Notes: a model not told the origin generated them from the sequence alone. Positions 18,826 through 28,199 are shown, counted from the first letter of the stretch. The stretch: 64,000 nucleotides of DNA from Ferruginibacter sp. (GCA_030831945.1 JAURKC010000019.1:62001-126000); one strand, 5' to 3'. A program made the numbers and translations.

Positions 18826-19446
18826 TTGAAAACGCTGACTAAAGAAATGCAAACAGCCATTACTCCAGCTATGGCTTTGGAATTATTAAAAGATGGAAAC
18901 AAACGATTTGTAAACAATCTAAAAATAAATCGTAATCTTTTACAACAAGCGAATGACACTTCAGGCGGACAACATCCCTTTGCTGTAATACTTAGTTGTA
19001 TAGACAGCAGAACCTCCGCTGAGTTAATTTTTGATCAAGGACTAGGCGATATTTTTAGTATTCGTATTGCAGGCAATATCATCAACGAGGATATTTTAGG
19101 CAGTATGGAATTTGGGTGTAAGGTAGCGGGATCAAAAATTATTATAGTGTTAGGCCATACCAAGTGTGGTGCTATAAAAGGCGCCTGCGACCATGTTGAA
19201 ATGGGTAACCTCACCTCCTTGCTGTCTAAGATTCGCCCAGCAGTTGATGATGAATTAACTATAGCAGAAAATAGAAACTCCAGCAACAGTGAATTTGTAG
19301 AAAAAGTAGCGGTTATAAATGTTCAGCGAACAGTTAATTCAATTTTGCAGCGTAGCCCTATTTTAAAAGAAATGATTGAAAGTGGGGAAATAGGAATTGT
19401 TGGTGGAACCCATGACATCACAACAGGTCAAGTAGCTTTTTTTTGA
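18826..19446 (+). CDS. beta-class carbonic anhydrase (second copy)
   Basis: 206 residues from a TTG start at 18826, 11 bp after the DUF2490 gene; an in-frame ATG seven codons later (18847) is an alternative. The active site is visible: C58, D60 and R62 in SCIDSRTSA, H111 and C114 in GHTKCGAIKG. The protein has no signal peptide. It is only distantly similar to the carbonic anhydrase at 15097 (different motif environment), so the pair is not a recent duplication. It forms the last gene of the sulP operon and is followed by a strong hairpin. Confidence 0.93.
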   Translation: MKTLTKEMQTAITPAMALELLKDGNKRFVNNLKINRNLLQQANDTSGGQHPFAVILSCIDSRTSAELIFDQGLGDIFSIRIAGNIINEDILGSMEFGCKVAGSKIIIVLGHTKCGAIKGACDHVEMGNLTSLLSKIRPAVDDELTIAENRNSSNSEFVEKVAVINVQRTVNSILQRSPILKEMIESGEIGIVGGTHDITTGQVAFF

Positions 19447-19477
19447 TGACACATTAATTTCAACTGCTTAAATATAG

Positions 19478-19507
19478 AAAGCCACCAACTAATCAGTTGG
19501 TGGCTTT
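19478..19507. terminator. bidirectional hairpin terminator
   Basis: A perfect 13-bp stem (AAAGCCACCAACT, loop AATC, AGTTGGTGGCTTT) lies between the convergent carbonic anhydrase and fabG genes. The flanking A and T runs are short, but the position is right for both strands. Confidence 0.8.
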
Positions 19508-19524
19508 ATCATAATACTCAAAAT

Positions 19525-20280
19525 TTAAATATTCAATCCGCCGCAAGCACTGATCACTTGACCGGTAACATAGCTACTCATTTCACTGGCTAAAAACAAT
19601 GTAACATTGGCTATATCATCCGCAGTACCAAATCTACCCAGTGAAATGCCTGCCTTGTATTTGTCTGCCCCTTCTCCTTCTTTTAAATAAGAAGTCATGT
19701 CGGTTTCTACAAACCCAGGAGCAATCGCATTACAACGAATATTACGACTGCCTATTTCTTTTGCAATACTTTTAGTAAATCCTATCACCCCCGCTTTACT
19801 TGCAGCATAACTACTTTGGCCAGCATTACCCATTTCACCAATCACACTGCTCATATTGATAATACTTCCTGATTTGGCTTTCATCATAGGGCGTATTACC
19901 TGTTTGGTCATATTAAATACGCTTTTCAAATTGGTTTGCATCACATCATCCCATTGTTCAGGTGTCATGCGCAATAGCAAATTATCTTTTGAAATACCCG
20001 CATTGTTTACACAGATATCAATTTGACCAAACTCTTTTACTACGTCATTGACAAAATTTTCACAAGCTGCAAAATCGCCTGCATTACTCTGGTAAGCTTT
20101 TGCCTTTACTCCCATAGCTGTTAATTTGTCTTCTAGCATTTTTGCTTTTTCTGCACTACTATCACTTACATAAGTGAAGGCAATATTCGCTCCCTGTTCT
20201 GCAAATTTTAATGCTATCCCTTCCCCAATGCCTCTGGCTGCGCCAGTAATAATCGCGACTTTATCTTGTAATAATTTCAT
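19525..20280 (-). CDS. fabG: 3-oxoacyl-[acyl-carrier-protein] reductase
   Basis: 251 residues, classical short-chain dehydrogenase. Cofactor loop TGAARGIG at residues 12-19, NNAG at 92-95, catalytic N117, S144/S145, Y158 and K162 (SYAASKAG), and the FabG-like C-terminus SYVTGQVISACGGLNI. It reduces 3-oxoacyl-ACP with NADPH in fatty-acid elongation. The close match to FabG proteins supports the name, although SDR specificity is hard to prove from sequence. A -7 box lies 20 bp upstream. Confidence 0.9.
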   Translation of the reverse strand: MKLLQDKVAIITGAARGIGEGIALKFAEQGANIAFTYVSDSSAEKAKMLEDKLTAMGVKAKAYQSNAGDFAACENFVNDVVKEFGQIDICVNNAGISKDNLLLRMTPEQWDDVMQTNLKSVFNMTKQVIRPMMKAKSGSIINMSSVIGEMGNAGQSSYAASKAGVIGFTKSIAKEIGSRNIRCNAIAPGFVETDMTSYLKEGEGADKYKAGISLGRFGTADDIANVTLFLASEMSSYVTGQVISACGGLNI

Positions 20281-20299
20281 GCTTTTTTTATTTAGACAA

Positions 20300-20307
20300 C
20301 AAAAGTA
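20300..20307 (-). promoter_or_regulatory. candidate -7 box of fabG promoter
   Basis: Minus strand TACTTTTG matches TAnnTTTG, 20 bp upstream of the fabG ATG, implying a leader of about 13 nt. Confidence 0.45.
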
Positions 20308-20330
20308 AATAAATCAAATGGGGAATTGAT

Positions 20331-21836
20331 TTATTGAATGGAAAGAATTTCTTCTAAAATAACTCGCTCGTTACTTAATCTAGGCACTTTGTGCTGTCCG
20401 CCTACTTTATTTTTACTATGTAGCCATTTAGTAAAATGGCCATTTGGTAAAATATGGACGACGGGTAAACGCAAGGCGATATCCTTATGTCTTTTTGCTT
20501 CATAGTCACTATTGCTGTTCTTTAAAGCTTGGTCTAATTCAATAATAAATTGCTGTAAATTTTCTGGTGCTTTCTCAAACTCAATTAACCATTCATGTGC
20601 ACCATTTGCATGCTCACTAAAATAAACCGGGGCTGCGGTATAATCATTTACAATGCTATTTGTTTTTTCTGCTGCAATGGCAATGGCACGGTCACTATTA
20701 TCAACAATCACTTCCTCTCCAAAAGCATTTATATAATGCTTTAGCCGGCCAGTGACTTTTATTTTATATGGATTAAGTGAGGTGAACTGAACGGTATCAC
20801 CTACTAAATACCTCCACAAACCTCCAGTAGTACTAATAACTAATGCATAGTTTTTACCAACTGTCACCCTGTCTAGTCCAACAGTTTGTGGATTCTTTTG
20901 CTCATATTGATCCACTGGCATAAACTCATAAAATATTCCATGCTCCGTGAAAAGTAGCATTCCGTCATCATCTGGACTTTGTTGTCCGGCAAAAAATCCT
21001 TCACTTGCATTATAAATTTCTAGATAATTTATTTTACCGCCTACAATTTTATCAAATTGCTCTCGGTAAGGTACAAAGGATACTCCACCAGTAATATATA
21101 ACTCTAGATTAGGCCATACCTCTTTAATGGTTGACTTGCCCTTGATTGCCAAAATCCTTTTTAATAAAAGGAGTGTCCAAGTAGGAACCCCTGCCAAAGA
21201 AGTCACATTTTCTTCTGCAGTAATCGCAGCCAACTGTTCAATTTTTTCTTCCCACTCATCAAGCAGCGCAATACTTAATTCTGGTGTACGTAACCACTGG
21301 CCCCAAAAAGGCGTGTTCTGCATTAATACCGCACTTAAATCCCCATACTGAATTTCTTCATTCATTTTATTTAACTGGTGACTTCCTCCCACTACCAAAC
21401 TTTTACCCGTTAACAAATCACTTCCAGGAAAATTATTATAATAAGTAGTCAATACATCTTTGGATGCTTTAAAATGATTTTCTTGTAGGCTTTCTTCACT
21501 AATGGGAATAAATTTACTTTTATCGGAAGTAGTGCCGCTGCTTTTAGCAAACCAATTAATAGGCGTGTTCCATAAAATATTTTCTTCTCCCTCCATCATA
21601 CGCTCTACATAAGGCTTTATATCCTCATAAGAATGAATAGGTACATTTTTCTTAAACTCTTTTAAAGTAAATAAAGTGGAGAATTTATACTTTTTACCGA
21701 AGGCGGTATGTTGAGCAGCCGTTACCAATTCCTGTAATACCTCTCGCTGGACAGCTACTGGATGTCTACTCCAATTTTCAATACGCCAGAAGCGCATGCG
21801 AACAAATCGTGATATTGCAGGTGAAAGTAATTTCAT
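20331..21836 (-). CDS. GH3 auxin-responsive-promoter family protein (acyl-acid-amido synthetase-like)
   Basis: 501 residues spanning the GH3 family. The adenylate-forming P-loop-like motif SSGTTSDKSKF is at residues 99-109; other conserved pieces are ITGGVSFVPYREQF, EIYNASEGFFAGQ and TTGGLWRYLVGDTV. Plant GH3 enzymes adenylate acyl acids (auxin, jasmonate) and conjugate them to amino acids; bacterial members are common in Bacteroidota but their substrates are unknown. The frame ends 50 bp before the fabG start and is on the same strand, so co-transcription is possible despite the fabG promoter candidate. Confidence 0.88.
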   Translation of the reverse strand: MKLLSPAISRFVRMRFWRIENWSRHPVAVQREVLQELVTAAQHTAFGKKYKFSTLFTLKEFKKNVPIHSYEDIKPYVERMMEGEENILWNTPINWFAKSSGTTSDKSKFIPISEESLQENHFKASKDVLTTYYNNFPGSDLLTGKSLVVGGSHQLNKMNEEIQYGDLSAVLMQNTPFWGQWLRTPELSIALLDEWEEKIEQLAAITAEENVTSLAGVPTWTLLLLKRILAIKGKSTIKEVWPNLELYITGGVSFVPYREQFDKIVGGKINYLEIYNASEGFFAGQQSPDDDGMLLFTEHGIFYEFMPVDQYEQKNPQTVGLDRVTVGKNYALVISTTGGLWRYLVGDTVQFTSLNPYKIKVTGRLKHYINAFGEEVIVDNSDRAIAIAAEKTNSIVNDYTAAPVYFSEHANGAHEWLIEFEKAPENLQQFIIELDQALKNSNSDYEAKRHKDIALRLPVVHILPNGHFTKWLHSKNKVGGQHKVPRLSNERVILEEILSIQ

Positions 21837-21958
21837 TGGTCATCAGCAAAATACACAATAGTAATGAAAGACAAGAAGTATTATTAAGGTTTGTTGTGTA
21901 GTAGCTATTGATTCCCTATCAAACAGGTAGCGCAAAAGCCAAAGCTGATAATATCTAG

Positions 21959-22759
21959 CTAGAGAAGCTCACTCTTTATCTCATCATTACTTTTGCTAAT
22001 TTTAGCAGCTTCTAAGTGAAGATAGTCCTTGCGTTTCAATTCAAAATTACGACCAAGATATAAACGACGAACTTGTTCATCCACCGCCAACTCCTCTGCT
22101 GTTCCATGCTTGAATATTTTTCCATCAATCAACAGATAAGCCCTGTCGCATATTGAAAGCGTTTCGTTTACATTATGATCCGTTATCAATATTCCAATAT
22201 TTCTAAATTTCAACTTCGCAATTATTTCCTGAATATCCTCCACCGCTATAGGATCTACTCCCGCAAAAGGCTCATCTAATAAAACAAATTTTGGATCTAC
22301 CGCCAGCGCTCTTGCAATTTCTGTTCTCCTTCTTTCACCTCCACTTAACGTATCGCCATTATTTTTTCTAACTTGAGTTAACCTAAATTCTTCCAACAAT
22401 AACTCTAGCTTTTCTTTTTGTTCTAGTTTACTCAGTTGAGTCATTTCCAATACCGCAGTAATATTATCCTCTACGCTTAATTTTCTAAAAACGCTCGCTT
22501 CTTGAGGTAGATATCCAATGCCCAGTTTTGCCCGCTGATACATCGGCATTTTAGTAATATTCAAGTCGCCTAAAAACACTTCGCCTTGATCCGGCTTAAC
22601 TAAACCAACTACCTGATAAAAAGATGTCGTCTTTCCTGCACCGTTAGGTCCCAATAATCCAACGATTTCACCCTGTTGAACATTAAATGAAACTTTATTT
22701 ACAACCGTACGATTGCCGTAAATTTTTACTAGGTCTTTGGTGGTGATGGTCAGGCTCAT
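21959..22759 (-). CDS. lptB: LPS export ABC transporter ATP-binding protein
   Basis: 266 residues from the ATG at 22759; the frame is open a further 13 codons but the shorter form begins at the family N-terminus ([14 protein letters not shown]). Walker [10 protein letters not shown] at residues 37-45, signature [15 protein letters not shown], Walker [14 protein letters not shown], and [11 protein letters not shown] are all LptB hallmarks. LptB powers LptFG to extract LPS from the inner membrane. The C-terminus has about 25 extra residues ([15 protein letters not shown]) compared with E. coli LptB. No other lpt genes are adjacent. Confidence 0.93.
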   Translation of the reverse strand: MSLTITTKDLVKIYGNRTVVNKVSFNVQQGEIVGLLGPNGAGKTTSFYQVVGLVKPDQGEVFLGDLNITKMPMYQRAKLGIGYLPQEASVFRKLSVEDNITAVLEMTQLSKLEQKEKLELLLEEFRLTQVRKNNGDTLSGGERRRTEIARALAVDPKFVLLDEPFAGVDPIAVEDIQEIIAKLKFRNIGILITDHNVNETLSICDRAYLLIDGKIFKHGTAEELAVDEQVRRLYLGRNFELKRKDYLHLEAAKISKSNDEIKSELL

Positions 22760-22833
22760 GATAGGTAAAATTAAGTTATCTAGGATAATTATAAACATCC
22801 AGGGGTATTTAAACTGAAAGGGACCTAGGTAAA

Positions 22834-23052
22834 GGGGCAGTAGTGAATGGGCAATGGTGAATGGGCAAATCGCGGTGGCTAGTTTTTTTACGTTTTGATA
22901 GTAGATTCCCCTGGTAAACGCATTATTACAATCGGTAAATGATAAATCATCCTTTCCAAAAAAAGACTAAGGGGGAAATTCACTATTGACCATTCACCTC
23001 ATTGACCATTCACCATTCACCACATTGACCATTCACCATTGCCCATTGCCCC
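22834..23052. repeat. MITE-like element: long inverted repeat with heptamer arrays
   Basis: The 324-bp space between lptB and metF holds a perfect 19-bp inverted repeat (AATGGGCAATGGTGAATGG at 22846-22864, complement at 23029-23047), bordered by GGGGCA and TGCCCC. The right arm is an array of TTGACCATTCACC-type units (22985-23047) built from CCATTCA/CCATTGA heptamers; the left arm carries a shorter version. No ORF. It looks like a small non-coding repetitive or palindromic element; copies elsewhere in the genome cannot be seen here. Confidence 0.7.
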
Positions 23053-23098
23053 GAAACAATCGTTTTAGCTCAAAGGCGGTTTTTTTGCATTTAGCATT

Positions 23099-23106
23099 TA
23101 TCTTTG
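23099..23106 (+). promoter_or_regulatory. candidate -7 box of metF promoter
   Basis: TATCTTTG lies 16 bp upstream of the metF ATG and just right of the repeat element, giving a leader of only about 10 nt. Confidence 0.45.
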
Positions 23107-23122
23107 CAGTCATTATACTTTT

Positions 23123-24076
23123 ATGAAAATTACAGATCATATTGCCCAGGCAAAAAAGACATTAGTGTCTTTCGAAATTTTACCTCCGCTAAAAGGAAGA
23201 ACCATTCAGTCGATTTATGATCATTTAGATCCGCTAATGGAATTTAAACCCTCCTTTATAAATGTCACTTATCACCGAAGTGAAACCATGTTTAAGAAAA
23301 AAGGAGATGGCAGCTTTGTAAAGGTAGAAGTAAAAAAACGACCTGGCACGGTAGCCATTTGTGCTGCCATAAAAAATCATTACAATATCGACACCGTTCC
23401 TCATTTAATATGTGGCGGATTTAATAAAAGTGTTACAGAAGATGCCTTAATTGATCTTAACTTTTTAGGTATTGACAATGTGCTGGTATTAAGAGGTGAT
23501 GCTGCAAAAAATGAAACTAATTTTGAAGCCGAACTAGACGGACACGCCTATGCAGTAGATTTATTAAAACAAGTGGCTGATCTCAACAATGGAATTTATC
23601 AAGAGGAAGATATAAAGAATGGTGATAAACCCAATTTCTGCATCGGCACCGCAGGGTATCCTGAAAAACATTTTGAAGCACCTAATATGCAAACTGACCT
23701 GATGCACCTCAAAGCTAAGGTGGATGCGGGTGCCGACTACATTATGACTCAAATGTTTTTTGATAATAATAAGTTTTATCAATTTGTAAAAGACTGTAGA
23801 GCAATTGGTATTGAGGTGCCTATTATACCAGGACTTAAACCCATTACTAACAAAAAACAATTAACCATTTTACCGAAAATATTTCATGTAGATATACCTA
23901 CTGATCTTTCGGATGCCATCATAAAAGCTAAAACAGATCAAGAGATAGAAGAGATTGGCACGCAATGGTTGATTCAACAGTCAAAAGAATTAAAAGCATT
24001 TGGTGTTCCTGTATTACACTACTATACCTTAGGAAAACCAAAAGTAATTTACAATGCAGTAAAAGAAATTGTTTAA
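23123..24076 (+). CDS. metF: 5,10-methylenetetrahydrofolate reductase
   Basis: 317 residues, a complete single-domain MTHFR. Conserved elements: SFEILPPLKGR at the N-terminus (the catalytic Glu), NVTYHRSE, TVPHLICGG, LGIDNVLVLRGD, IGTAGYPEKH and ADYIMTQMFFD. The enzyme uses FAD to make 5-methyl-THF for methionine synthesis in the cytosol. No metH or other methionine genes adjoin it. Followed by a good intrinsic terminator. Confidence 0.95.
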   Translation: MKITDHIAQAKKTLVSFEILPPLKGRTIQSIYDHLDPLMEFKPSFINVTYHRSETMFKKKGDGSFVKVEVKKRPGTVAICAAIKNHYNIDTVPHLICGGFNKSVTEDALIDLNFLGIDNVLVLRGDAAKNETNFEAELDGHAYAVDLLKQVADLNNGIYQEEDIKNGDKPNFCIGTAGYPEKHFEAPNMQTDLMHLKAKVDAGADYIMTQMFFDNNKFYQFVKDCRAIGIEVPIIPGLKPITNKKQLTILPKIFHVDIPTDLSDAIIKAKTDQEIEEIGTQWLIQQSKELKAFGVPVLHYYTLGKPKVIYNAVKEIV

Positions 24077-24096
24077 TTAAATTATACCTCTTTAAC

Positions 24097-24133
24097 AAAA
24101 AAGCCAACGACATAAATGTTATTGGCTTTTTTT
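24097..24133. terminator. intrinsic terminator between metF and TlpA-like gene
   Basis: AAAAAAGCCAA ... TTGGCTTTTTTT forms a stem (core AAGCCAA at 24101-24107 with TTGGCTT at 24122-24128) flanked by A and T tracts, able to act in both directions for the convergent genes. Confidence 0.8.
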
Positions 24134-24161
24134 ATTAATATAAAATAAACGTAAGATTGAT

Positions 24162-25604
24162 TTATTGTTTAGGCTTAGCCCCCCATTTCACTTGCAATAA
24201 TTCATGTAGTTGTTCGATAGTTAATTTTTTTCCAATAATTCTTTTTTCTTTATCGAGCAGATAAATAGTAGGCGTAACGGTAATATCATACAATTGTCTG
24301 AAGCCTGGTTTTTTTGCATCTACAATGGCAGCTTCCATTTCCTTTGTCTGGTATACATTTGTCCAATCAGCCATATTATGTTCGCGAATATATTTAGTCC
24401 ACTCTTTCTTTAAATCATCTTTTGCATCGGCTGATAATACCGCATACATTTTAAGACCATGCTTTTTCCAGCTAGCTCTATAGATAGAATCTATCCTAGG
24501 CAACTCCGTCTTACAATGTCCACAAGTAGGATCCCAAAATACAACTAGCGTATAATCGGCTGCTAACTTATACAAAGGAGATGGTTTACCTGCTGTGTCA
24601 ACCATATCGAGATCCGCAGCCTTTAAACCAATTAAATTTGACATTAACATATACGCCCTGCGACTAATGGCCTCCTGCTGTTTTTCATTGAGCCAACTGG
24701 TTAAGCCCTTGCTATGATATTTTTCGAAAAGATGAACTAAGACTGCATCTTGACCCATATACCTAGGATTCATGTATTCATCCGTTAGCCAATTCAACAT
24801 AAACTTATATACTTCCGGATTATTTCGAGCAAACAACAATTGATAATCTATCTCTTTAATTATACTGTCAGCCTGTGGTGAAAGTACTTCGCGATAATAT
24901 TTTTCGAACTTAGGAAGAAAAAATGGCGTTCTTATTATGCGATCATCCATCAAAGTAATTCCATCCCAATAATGTGCTTTATAATAATAGTAATTTTCCA
25001 AAGAATCATTTCTGGTAATCATTTTTTTATTTAATCCTTGTGGCTCTCTCATTGCACTTAATAAAACCGCCATCATTGATTTGCCATTGTCTTTAATAAT
25101 CCCCTCGCGATAATCATTTAACTCTTTATTAAATTTTAAATAATTAGCCTCATGCAATACAGAATCTTTTTTAGTAGTCGACTTCATATATCCTTGTCTC
25201 TCGTCTTCCAATAACTTGCCCTTACTGGCTATGTATTGTTGATACTGCTGAAACAATATATTTTCCTTGGAGCCGGTAACTACTGTTTTACCGATCAGGT
25301 CGGTAGTATCTATTTTTATAGAAATTTGTTGTTCCTTATCAACAAAAAAATCAACTGAAATTCTTTTGCCGGGTAAAACAACCGCATAAACACCTGGCAA
25401 CAACTTTCTTTTTGCAGTAAATACGGCCGTCCCGTTGGGAGTCACTACAGCAGAATCTTCAATATTGAGATTTTTTCCCATGTGGTAGGTGAGATAAGCT
25501 AGACCGCTTTTATACTGAGCCGTTTGCAGTGTAACTTTAAAATTTTGTGCCCCCACTTGAAAGCCAAACAAAATGATTATACAAAAACTAAAAAATTGCT
25601 TCAT
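24162..25604 (-). CDS. TlpA-like thioredoxin-fold protein with N-terminal DUF4369/DUF5106-type region
   Basis: 480 residues with a signal peptide (MKQFFSFCIIILFGFQVGAQ). Residues about 25-140 resemble the DUF4369 beta-domain (VVTPNGTAVFTAKRKLLPGVY); a helical middle region follows; the C-terminal domain is thioredoxin-like with the redox pair C361/C364 (WDPTCGHCKTELP) and cis-proline VTPTIYL. Such proteins are periplasmic or outer-membrane-facing thiol-disulfide oxidoreductases common in Bacteroidota. Their partners are unknown. It is transcribed alone, between two convergent or divergent neighbours. Confidence 0.87.
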   Translation of the reverse strand: MKQFFSFCIIILFGFQVGAQNFKVTLQTAQYKSGLAYLTYHMGKNLNIEDSAVVTPNGTAVFTAKRKLLPGVYAVVLPGKRISVDFFVDKEQQISIKIDTTDLIGKTVVTGSKENILFQQYQQYIASKGKLLEDERQGYMKSTTKKDSVLHEANYLKFNKELNDYREGIIKDNGKSMMAVLLSAMREPQGLNKKMITRNDSLENYYYYKAHYWDGITLMDDRIIRTPFFLPKFEKYYREVLSPQADSIIKEIDYQLLFARNNPEVYKFMLNWLTDEYMNPRYMGQDAVLVHLFEKYHSKGLTSWLNEKQQEAISRRAYMLMSNLIGLKAADLDMVDTAGKPSPLYKLAADYTLVVFWDPTCGHCKTELPRIDSIYRASWKKHGLKMYAVLSADAKDDLKKEWTKYIREHNMADWTNVYQTKEMEAAIVDAKKPGFRQLYDITVTPTIYLLDKEKRIIGKKLTIEQLHELLQVKWGAKPKQ

Positions 25605-25774
25605 TTGATTTTACTATTATTGAGTGTTCCTAGAAGTAATAAATTTAAAATAGGCTGTAAAAGTATTTAAATTTCGATGGATTTTTAGCTTTTTTGCTGT
25701 TACCCCTATTAAAATTACATTTCATTAACAGAAATAATAAATCCGTCTTTCTCCAAATTTGATCAATCAGGCGT

Positions 25775-25782
25775 TACTTTTG
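25775..25782 (+). promoter_or_regulatory. candidate -7 box overlapping the start of rlmD
   Basis: TACTTTTG matches TAnnTTTG and ends 4 bp before the GTG start, with TTTG 13 bp upstream (25758-25761). Transcription from here would begin at or next to the start codon, i.e. a nearly leaderless mRNA. Confidence 0.4.
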
Positions 25783-25786
25783 CCTG

Positions 25787-27286
25787 GTGAAAAGAAAAAA
25801 ATATTTACTTGAAAAAATAGAGGTCACCGGTTATGCTGCCGAGGGCAAATCTCTTGCTCGCCAAGATGGCAAGGTTATTTTTATAGAAGGGGCGGTGCCT
25901 GGCGATGTGGTAGATGTATTTGTAAGCACCAATAAAAAAGATTACGGAGAAGGAAGGGCCACCCATTTTCATAAATATTCAACTGAAAGAACGGAGCCTT
26001 TCTGCCAACATTTTGGCACCTGTGGAGGGTGTAAATGGCAAATGCTGCCTTATCAAAAACAGCTTGAATATAAACAACAAGAAGTCGCTCAAAATTTTAG
26101 GCGAATTGGAAAAGTTGATTTGCCTGAAATGATGTCTATTGTTGGAGCAGATAACAGTATCCATTACAGAAATAAACTTGAGTTCACTTTCAGTAATAAA
26201 AGATATTTAACTGCTGAAGAAATAAAAACCTTGCCTCCTCCTGCACAGGGGCATAAAAAAGGAATTGAAAATGATGATTCTCTTTTGGATACTGCTCAAG
26301 AAAACGATTCAAAAAAAATTACTGATGCCAATGGTAGAGGAGCACTTGGATTTCATGTGCCACGAATTTTTGACAAAATCATAGAAATACAAGAATGTTT
26401 CTTAATGGATGATGTCAATAATAAGATTCGCAACAGTATCCGAAGCTTTGCGTTAGAAAATAATTATTCTTACTACGATATCAAACAACACACCGGCTGG
26501 TTGCGAAATATCATTATACGCTTTTGCCATACCGGTGAGCTGATGGTCAATATCTGTTTGGGTTATGAAGATGAACCAGCTACAAAAAACCTGCTAGATT
26601 TTTTATTGCAAGAAGTTCCCTCCATCACCACTTTGCTTTATACCATCAATACAAAATGGAATGATACTATCTACGACCTTAGCCCTGTAGTATACCATGG
26701 TAAAGGGTTTGTAATAGAAAAGTTGGAAGATTTTTCTTTTAAAATAGGACCAAAATCTTTCTTTCAAACCAATACCCTTCAAGCTGAAAAGCTATATAGC
26801 ATAACAAGAGATTTTGCAGGTCTTACTGGAAATGAAATTGTTTATGACCTTTACTGTGGCACTGGCAGCATCGGTATTTTTGTAAGTAAGTTGGCAAAAA
26901 AAATAATTGGGGTAGAGGTTATTGCAGAAGCCATCGAGGATGCAAAAGTAAATGCTGCCCTAAATAATATTGAACACGCTGAATTTTTTGCAGGGGATGT
27001 TATAAAAATTTGCGATGATGAATTTTTTGCTAAACATGGTAGGCCAGATGTGGTGATTACTGATCCGCCTAGAGCAGGTATGCATGAAAAATTAGTGAAT
27101 AAACTGCTCGAAATTGCAGCGCCTAAAATTGTATACGTTAGCTGCAATACTGCCACTCAAGCAAGAGATCTTGGACTGCTAAGTGAAAAATACAGCGTTG
27201 AAAAAATTCAGCCGGTAGATATGTTCCCACACACGCATCATATAGAATGTGTAGTTTTACTAAGGTTGAAAAATCCTGCTTCCTAG
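25787..27286 (+). CDS. rlmD: 23S rRNA (uracil-5-)-methyltransferase RlmD/RumA family
   Basis: 499 residues from a GTG start, needed to include the TRAM domain (KIEVTGYAAEGKSLARQDGK). The [4Fe-4S] cysteines C73, C79 and C82 (FCQHFGTCGGC) are followed by a fourth in IQECFLMDD. The SAM-binding core reads YDLYCGTGSIGIFVSK, the catalytic cysteine is in YVSCNTATQARDL, preceded by ITDPPRAG. It methylates C5 of a uridine in 23S rRNA (or tRNA; RlmD, RlmC and TrmA-like specificities are hard to separate). An insertion of about 40 polar residues (near 155-190) is present relative to E. coli RlmD. Confidence 0.9.
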   Translation: MKRKKYLLEKIEVTGYAAEGKSLARQDGKVIFIEGAVPGDVVDVFVSTNKKDYGEGRATHFHKYSTERTEPFCQHFGTCGGCKWQMLPYQKQLEYKQQEVAQNFRRIGKVDLPEMMSIVGADNSIHYRNKLEFTFSNKRYLTAEEIKTLPPPAQGHKKGIENDDSLLDTAQENDSKKITDANGRGALGFHVPRIFDKIIEIQECFLMDDVNNKIRNSIRSFALENNYSYYDIKQHTGWLRNIIIRFCHTGELMVNICLGYEDEPATKNLLDFLLQEVPSITTLLYTINTKWNDTIYDLSPVVYHGKGFVIEKLEDFSFKIGPKSFFQTNTLQAEKLYSITRDFAGLTGNEIVYDLYCGTGSIGIFVSKLAKKIIGVEVIAEAIEDAKVNAALNNIEHAEFFAGDVIKICDDEFFAKHGRPDVVITDPPRAGMHEKLVNKLLEIAAPKIVYVSCNTATQARDLGLLSEKYSVEKIQPVDMFPHTHHIECVVLLRLKNPAS

Positions 27287-27445
27287 TTAAACAACTTGCT
27301 TCTTTTATTGTTAACGGAGTGTTGAATTTTAATGTTTGCAAACTTCTCTTTTTGACTATTTTGTAAATGCTTTCACAATTCCTTACTTTATGTATAATAA
27401 ATCCAATAACAAATACGAAATTGCAGTTCAATCAATCATTTAGCA

Positions 27446-28144
27446 ATGGCATTTAATAATTACGGCAATCGATTCCAGCAAACAACTCCCATCGTTCTTA
27501 ATTTAGTAATCATTAATGTTTTGGTTTACATGGCACAAATGGTTACTGGAGGAGATGCAGAACCCAACGCTGCAGCAGACCTTTTTGCTTTGCACCATTA
27601 TAAATCTGTTTATTTTCAACCCTACCAGATAGTTACGCATATGTTCATGCATGGCGGTTTTTTTCATTTGCTGTTTAACATGTTTTCTCTTTGGATGTTT
27701 GGGTCTATGGTTGAAAGAGTTTGGGGACCAAAAAGATTTTTAATTTTTTATTTTATTTGTGGACTAAGTGCAGGTTTTTTTCAACTTGGATCCTATGCCT
27801 ACGATTTTTGGCAATATGATCACAACACATTAAGTCAAGAGTTATATACTTTATACCAAGCCAATCTAAGAAACGGTTACACGGTGGGGGCCTCTGGGGC
27901 TATTATGGGAATCCTTGCCGCCTTCGGATATTTATTTCCCAATACAGAAATGATCATCATTCCAATACCGGTTCCCATAAAAGCTAAATGGGCTATTTCA
28001 GGAATGATTGCCTTAGATGTTTTTGGTGGAGTAGTAAAAGTACAAGACGATAATATTGCTCACTTTGCTCATATAGGTGGCGCTGCCATAGGTTTTTTAC
28101 TGGTGCTCATTTGGAATAAAACAAACAAACAAAGTTTTTATTAA
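27446..28144 (+). CDS. rhomboid family intramembrane serine protease (active-site complete)
   Basis: 232 residues with six or more membrane helices. The rhomboid fold is clear: HMFMHGGFFHLLFNMFSLW in helix 2, the catalytic serine S150 in TVGASGAIMG, and the catalytic histidine H209 in AHFAHIGGAAIGF. It cleaves transmembrane substrates within the inner membrane; substrates unknown. A second rhomboid gene starts 55 bp downstream, in the same orientation, so the pair is probably one transcription unit. Confidence 0.94.
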   Translation: MAFNNYGNRFQQTTPIVLNLVIINVLVYMAQMVTGGDAEPNAAADLFALHHYKSVYFQPYQIVTHMFMHGGFFHLLFNMFSLWMFGSMVERVWGPKRFLIFYFICGLSAGFFQLGSYAYDFWQYDHNTLSQELYTLYQANLRNGYTVGASGAIMGILAAFGYLFPNTEMIIIPIPVPIKAKWAISGMIALDVFGGVVKVQDDNIAHFAHIGGAAIGFLLVLIWNKTNKQSFY

Positions 28145-28199
28145 AATTCAGTAGCATTTTGTAATGGCTATTGGTAAATTTATAGTTTAACTAATTGTA

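Noticed and set aside
22981..23052. CRISPR or origin-iteron interpretation of the CCATTCA array
   Set aside because: Units are contiguous and degenerate with no spacers, and there is no nearby cas or rep gene; an inverted-repeat element fits better.
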